From Candidatus Sigynarchaeota archaeon (lineage in GTDB: Archaea; Asgardarchaeota; Lokiarchaeia; Sigynarchaeales; Sigynarchaeaceae), in the NCBI GenBank assembly GCA_030587525.1, contig JAUQYW010000587.1, positions 1-7,358 on the forward strand: a DNA stretch of 7,358 nt. Reading direction: 5' to 3'. Positions 6,194 through 7,358 of the stretch are shown one piece after another. Each line of letters starts with the position of its first letter. Within the stretch, counting starts at the first letter, position 1. The notes below the pieces were generated by a model, which was given only the letters and a program-made list of their open reading frames with translations, did no database searches and was not told where the DNA came from. A program made the position numbers and the translations under genes.

Positions 6194-6910
6194 TCATTCA
6201 GGGACAAGTTTTTCTTTCTTTTCTCCTGTACTGGTTTGATATTCCGTCCATTCCATCGCATTTTCGGTAATGGTGAATTTGAAGTACGTGATGGCTTCCT
6301 TAAGACCCATCTCTTTAATTTGGCTGGAATTTATAAGGACTTCGACGCTAGGAGTTGGCGGTTTTAAGCTGATAATCTTTGCCTTTAAGTCCTTTCGCAT
6401 ATCTTGTAAAAACGATTCTATTTCGATGTTTTTCAGCAATGCGGGTTCCTTTTCGCCTATTTTTCTTAGCTGGTTGTCAAGCTCTCCTGAAAGCTCATCC
6501 GTGGCATCCTCCGTCCCAATTTCAACACTCCTTGTCGATGGAACTGCGGGTTTGCTGAGAACCGTGGTCTTGTCATCAAGGGACTTCTTGATCAACGAAA
6601 CCTTCTCAGCAGGTAGGCTTAAACCTTTCTTTTTCAGGTTAGAGGCAAGAACTTCATCAATACTCTTTCTTAATACCCCGATTTCAAGCGGTTTTTGAGC
6701 AGCCGCTAGTGCCTTTTCATCCACCTTATCTATTACAACGGGAGTCGTTATCTCGACATTTTGAATACGTAGCCTCGGGATAGGAAAATCACGCATTAAT
6801 TTGTTCGTAGAATATAATTCAGCCATGCGTAATGATTCAACATCGGATTGGGCCCTTGCTGCGGTCAACTCCGAAAGGATCAAGCCAATATAATCTCTCA
6901 ATTTGACCAT
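6194..6910 (-). CDS. DUF2589-related companion protein
   Basis: This is a 238-residue protein. Residues 1-37 form an amphipathic, alanine-containing helix (YIGLILSELTAARAQSDVES), as expected at the start of DUF2589 proteins. Residues 43-57 (PIPRLRIQNVEITTP) echo the PIPYLRMEETTVDF signature of the neighbouring DUF2589 protein. A long charged, probably flexible linker (about 65-180) follows, then a predicted strand region SVEVLINSSQ and YFKFTITENAMEWTEYQ near the C-terminus. A GGGTG ribosome site lies six bases upstream of the start. It is the second gene of the apparent unit, 73 bases after the DUF2589 gene and 37 before the helical-protein gene. The likely role is a structural or interaction partner of the DUF2589 protein. 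The family link rests on the shared motif and adjacency and should be treated as probable. No enzymatic motif is visible. Confidence 0.8.
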   Translation of the reverse strand: MVKLRDYIGLILSELTAARAQSDVESLRMAELYSTNKLMRDFPIPRLRIQNVEITTPVVIDKVDEKALAAAQKPLEIGVLRKSIDEVLASNLKKKGLSLPAEKVSLIKKSLDDKTTVLSKPAVPSTRSVEIGTEDATDELSGELDNQLRKIGEKEPALLKNIEIESFLQDMRKDLKAKIISLKPPTPSVEVLINSSQIKEMGLKEAITYFKFTITENAMEWTEYQTSTGEKKEKLVPE

Positions 6911-6947
6911 TTTTTACACCCACATCTTCCAATTGAATAGAAACAGC

Positions 6948-6975
6948 AAAAAATGATGAAATTTCTTGAAAAGAA
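6948..6975 (-). terminator. Possible weak terminator or attenuator after the DUF2589 gene
   Basis: On the minus strand, just after the DUF2589 stop, TTCTT-TTC-AAGAA (6963-6975) can form a small hairpin, and a run of six T (6948-6953) follows about nine bases later. Archaeal termination relies mainly on T-runs, so this could reduce read-through into the companion gene. The stem is weak and the signal uncertain. Confidence 0.25.
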
Positions 6976-6983
6976 TTCAATAC

Positions 6984-7358
6984 TTAAGGTGGAGCAGCTG
7001 CAGGGGCTGAAGGTCCCGTACCCGTGCGCTCTGTCACTGGAGAGGCTGGGGCAGAATTAATTCCATTCTCGAGCAAGCTTAAGACTCTCTCCATTCCTGC
7101 TGGCATTTCATCCTGAACGGCTTTGATATGAACCGCCATGGAATATGTCCGGTTTACCTCGAGGCCTTGGGACGTGTTACGCTGATACGAGGTTGAAACC
7201 TTTAATTTCGCCGATCCCCAAAGCCAGCCTGCTTTTGCCTCAAGATCCGCGGAAATATTGAATTGCGAATCGGTTTTCTGGTATTCCACCGAGTTGATTT
7301 TGGCGTTGAAGTCTACCGTGGTTTCTTCCATACGTAGATATGGAATAGGCAACATGGT
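6984..7358 (-). CDS. DUF2589 family protein, N-terminus outside window
   Basis: The minus frame is open to the window edge and ends at TAA (6984-6986). The visible 124 or so residues show the DUF2589 (PF11655) core: MLPIPYLRMEETTVDFNAKI, a Q/S-rich strand region, AKAGWLWGSAKLKVSTSYQ, and the highly typical MAVHIKAVQDEMPAGMERVL. Family members are around 200 residues with a helical N-terminus, so about 80 residues probably lie beyond 7358; the ATG at 7355 is most likely internal, since the motif normally continues from a preceding strand. The tail is rich in proline, alanine, serine and threonine and probably disordered. The family has no established biochemical function as far as I know, is mostly beta-sheet, and often occurs next to related genes, as here. 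It is the first visible gene of the unit with the companion and helical-protein genes. Confidence 0.86.
   Translation of the reverse strand, partial: TMLPIPYLRMEETTVDFNAKINSVEYQKTDSQFNISADLEAKAGWLWGSAKLKVSTSYQRNTSQGLEVNRTYSMAVHIKAVQDEMPAGMERVLSLLENGINSAPASPVTERTGTGPSAPAAAPP

Noticed and set aside
6157..6261. Longer start at 6261 for the helical protein
   Set aside because: It overlaps the companion gene, while the strong GGTGGAGG site clearly serves the ATG at 6156.
1..7358. tRNA, rRNA, CRISPR array or insertion-sequence ends
   Set aside because: No cloverleaf, spaced identical repeats, transposase motifs or paired terminal repeats were seen on reading both strands; a covariance-model scan was not possible.

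Overview
The window most likely comes from an archaeon. The clearest marker is a complete transcription factor B (TFB, archaeal TFIIB), supported by archaeal TATA-like boxes at the expected distance from several starts and by GGTG/GGAGG-type ribosome binding sites. The mix of a U1-like zinc finger, several zinc ribbons, TFB and decayed sulfatases would fit a large-genome mesophilic archaeon such as an Asgard lineage, but that placement is inference. Except for the sulfatase remnants, everything recognised as a gene lies on the minus strand.

Positions 1-2281 hold a two-gene minus-strand unit. A small zinc-finger / coiled-coil / winged-helix protein (2281-1685) is followed 52 bases later by a large AAA+ ATPase (1632 to beyond position 1). 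The ATPase frame is open through the window edge, so its stop and C-terminus are not visible.

Positions 2282-4438 look like a scar-rich, accessory stretch. It contains a GC-rich coding-like fragment (about 2336-2456), a stand-alone response-regulator receiver domain broken by a one-base frameshift (2824-2460, minus), and a GC-rich sulfatase on the plus strand that lacks its N-terminal catalytic part (about 2907-3818). It also contains a tiny zinc-ribbon frame without a usable start codon (about 4072-3920, minus), a 44-bp remnant of a second sulfatase tail (4134-4177), and a 22-bp tandem repeat directly against that remnant.

Positions 4439-7358 are well-preserved minus-strand genes: a DUF2589-family protein (runs in from beyond 7358), a companion protein sharing its PIPxLR motif, a helical protein of unknown function, and TFB. 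The first three have tight spacing and good ribosome binding sites and look like one transcription unit. TFB follows after 122 bases and seems to have its own promoter.

The best candidates for undescribed biology are the zinc-finger/wHTH plus AAA+ ATPase pair and the DUF2589 pair with its helical partner. Neither has a function that can be read from sequence alone.
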